Positions 5,056-5,145 of a stretch of 5,145 bases of DNA are shown here, piece by piece. The stretch covers positions 1-5,145 of the forward strand of contig JAHIYL010000224.1 of assembly GCA_018815145.1 (NCBI GenBank). Direction: 5' to 3'. This stretch comes from Nanobdellota archaeon (GTDB lineage: Archaea > Nanobdellota > Nanobdellia > Woesearchaeales > GW2011-AR15). Within the stretch, counting starts at the first letter, position 1. Every line of letters begins with the position of its first letter. A model generated the notes under the pieces. The model was not told the DNA's origin. It made no database searches and saw only the letters and a program-made list of their open reading frames with translations. The translations under genes were made by a program, and so were the position numbers.

Positions 5056-5145
5056 GCCCCTGTAGTATAGCTTGGATAGAACATGAGATTGCGGTGAAAT
5101 GATTATCACAAAAATCTTAGGACCGGAGTTCAAATCTCCGCAGGG
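5056..5145 (+). tRNA. tRNA-Arg (anticodon GCG), intron-containing, 3' end cut by window
   Basis: The acceptor 5' strand is GCCCCTG (5056-5062). It pairs with CAGGG at 5141-5145 plus two bases beyond the edge; the discriminator base is also missing. The D arm is 5065-5082, with GG at 5074-5075 and A20 at 5076, a known arginine identity base. It has three stem pairs and an A-A mismatch at 12-23. The anticodon stem is TGAGA (5084-5088) with TCTTA (5115-5119). The loop TTGCGG + A gives anticodon GCG at 5091-5093, reading CGC (and CGU if the wobble base allows), followed by G37. The variable loop is 4 bases. The T arm is CGGAG-TTCAAAT-CTCCG (5124-5140), a perfect 5-bp stem. A 19-nt insert at 37/38 must be removed. 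Any CCA would lie outside the window. Confidence 0.88.
5095..5113 (+). other. Canonical tRNA intron (19 nt) at position 37/38
   Basis: Removing 5095-5113 restores a 7-base anticodon loop exactly. The flanks fit a relaxed bulge-helix-bulge. The central helix is TTGC (5089-5092) against ACAA (5108-5111), three of four pairs with a C-A mismatch. Three-base bulges are GG|T (5093-5095) and AA|A (5112-5114). A short inner stem is GA/TC (5096-5097 with 5106-5107). A competing pairing GTGA/TCAC (5094-5097 with 5106-5109) is possible in the precursor. The splicing endonuclease would cut after 5094 and after 5113. Confidence 0.75.

Noticed and set aside
5056..5145. Type II tRNA (Leu/Ser) with a long variable arm instead of an intron
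   Set aside because: No 3' anticodon-stem strand lies 7 bases after TGAGA; the matching TCTTA appears only after a 19-base insert exactly at 37/38, and the remaining variable loop is just 4 bases.
1..5145. CRISPR array, riboswitch, replication origin or rRNA
   Set aside because: I saw no regularly spaced repeats, no conserved riboswitch-like leader and no rRNA-like segments; the longest gaps between genes are 136 bases or less.

Overview
The window looks archaeal. The evidence is: TATA-box promoters placed 25-30 bases ahead of start codons, several of them with almost no 5' leader; a Pth2-type peptidyl-tRNA hydrolase; a perfect archaeal Shine-Dalgarno octamer; a poly-T terminator with no hairpin; and a tRNA gene split by a short intron at the canonical 37/38 site. 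The DNA is AT-rich and tightly packed. A DPANN-type lineage (Woesearchaeota-like) would fit the compactness and the unrecognised small membrane proteins, but that placement is inference.

Layout. Bases 1-103 hold the 3' end of a reading frame that resembles a transposase tail. Bases 110-304 form a self-contained small transcription unit: a promoter, an AT-only dyad, a perfect Shine-Dalgarno, a 21-residue cysteine/lysine-rich microprotein and a 25-base T-rich terminator. Converging on it from the minus strand is a 532-residue SLC13/DASS-type anion transporter (303-1901). A 136-bp divergent intergenic region (1902-2037) carries the promoters of this transporter and of pyruvate kinase. Pyruvate kinase (2038-3423) is followed after 3 bases by a 190-residue polytopic membrane protein (3427-3999), probably in the same operon. 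That pair converges on peptidyl-tRNA hydrolase Pth2 (4001-4345, minus), with one base between the two stop codons. Upstream of pth2, also on minus, is an unrecognised six-helix membrane protein (4355-4978 or 5002). Last is a plus-strand tRNA-Arg(GCG) gene with a 19-nt intron, cut off 2 acceptor bases short by the window edge.

How they fit together. Pyruvate kinase makes ATP and pyruvate in lower glycolysis. The divergent DASS carrier could import or exchange carboxylates or other divalent anions, so the two may share a central-carbon theme, but nothing in the sequence proves the substrate. Pth2 and tRNA-Arg are translation housekeeping genes. The least expected element is the microprotein unit at 110-304, which has unusually strong expression signals for so short a product.
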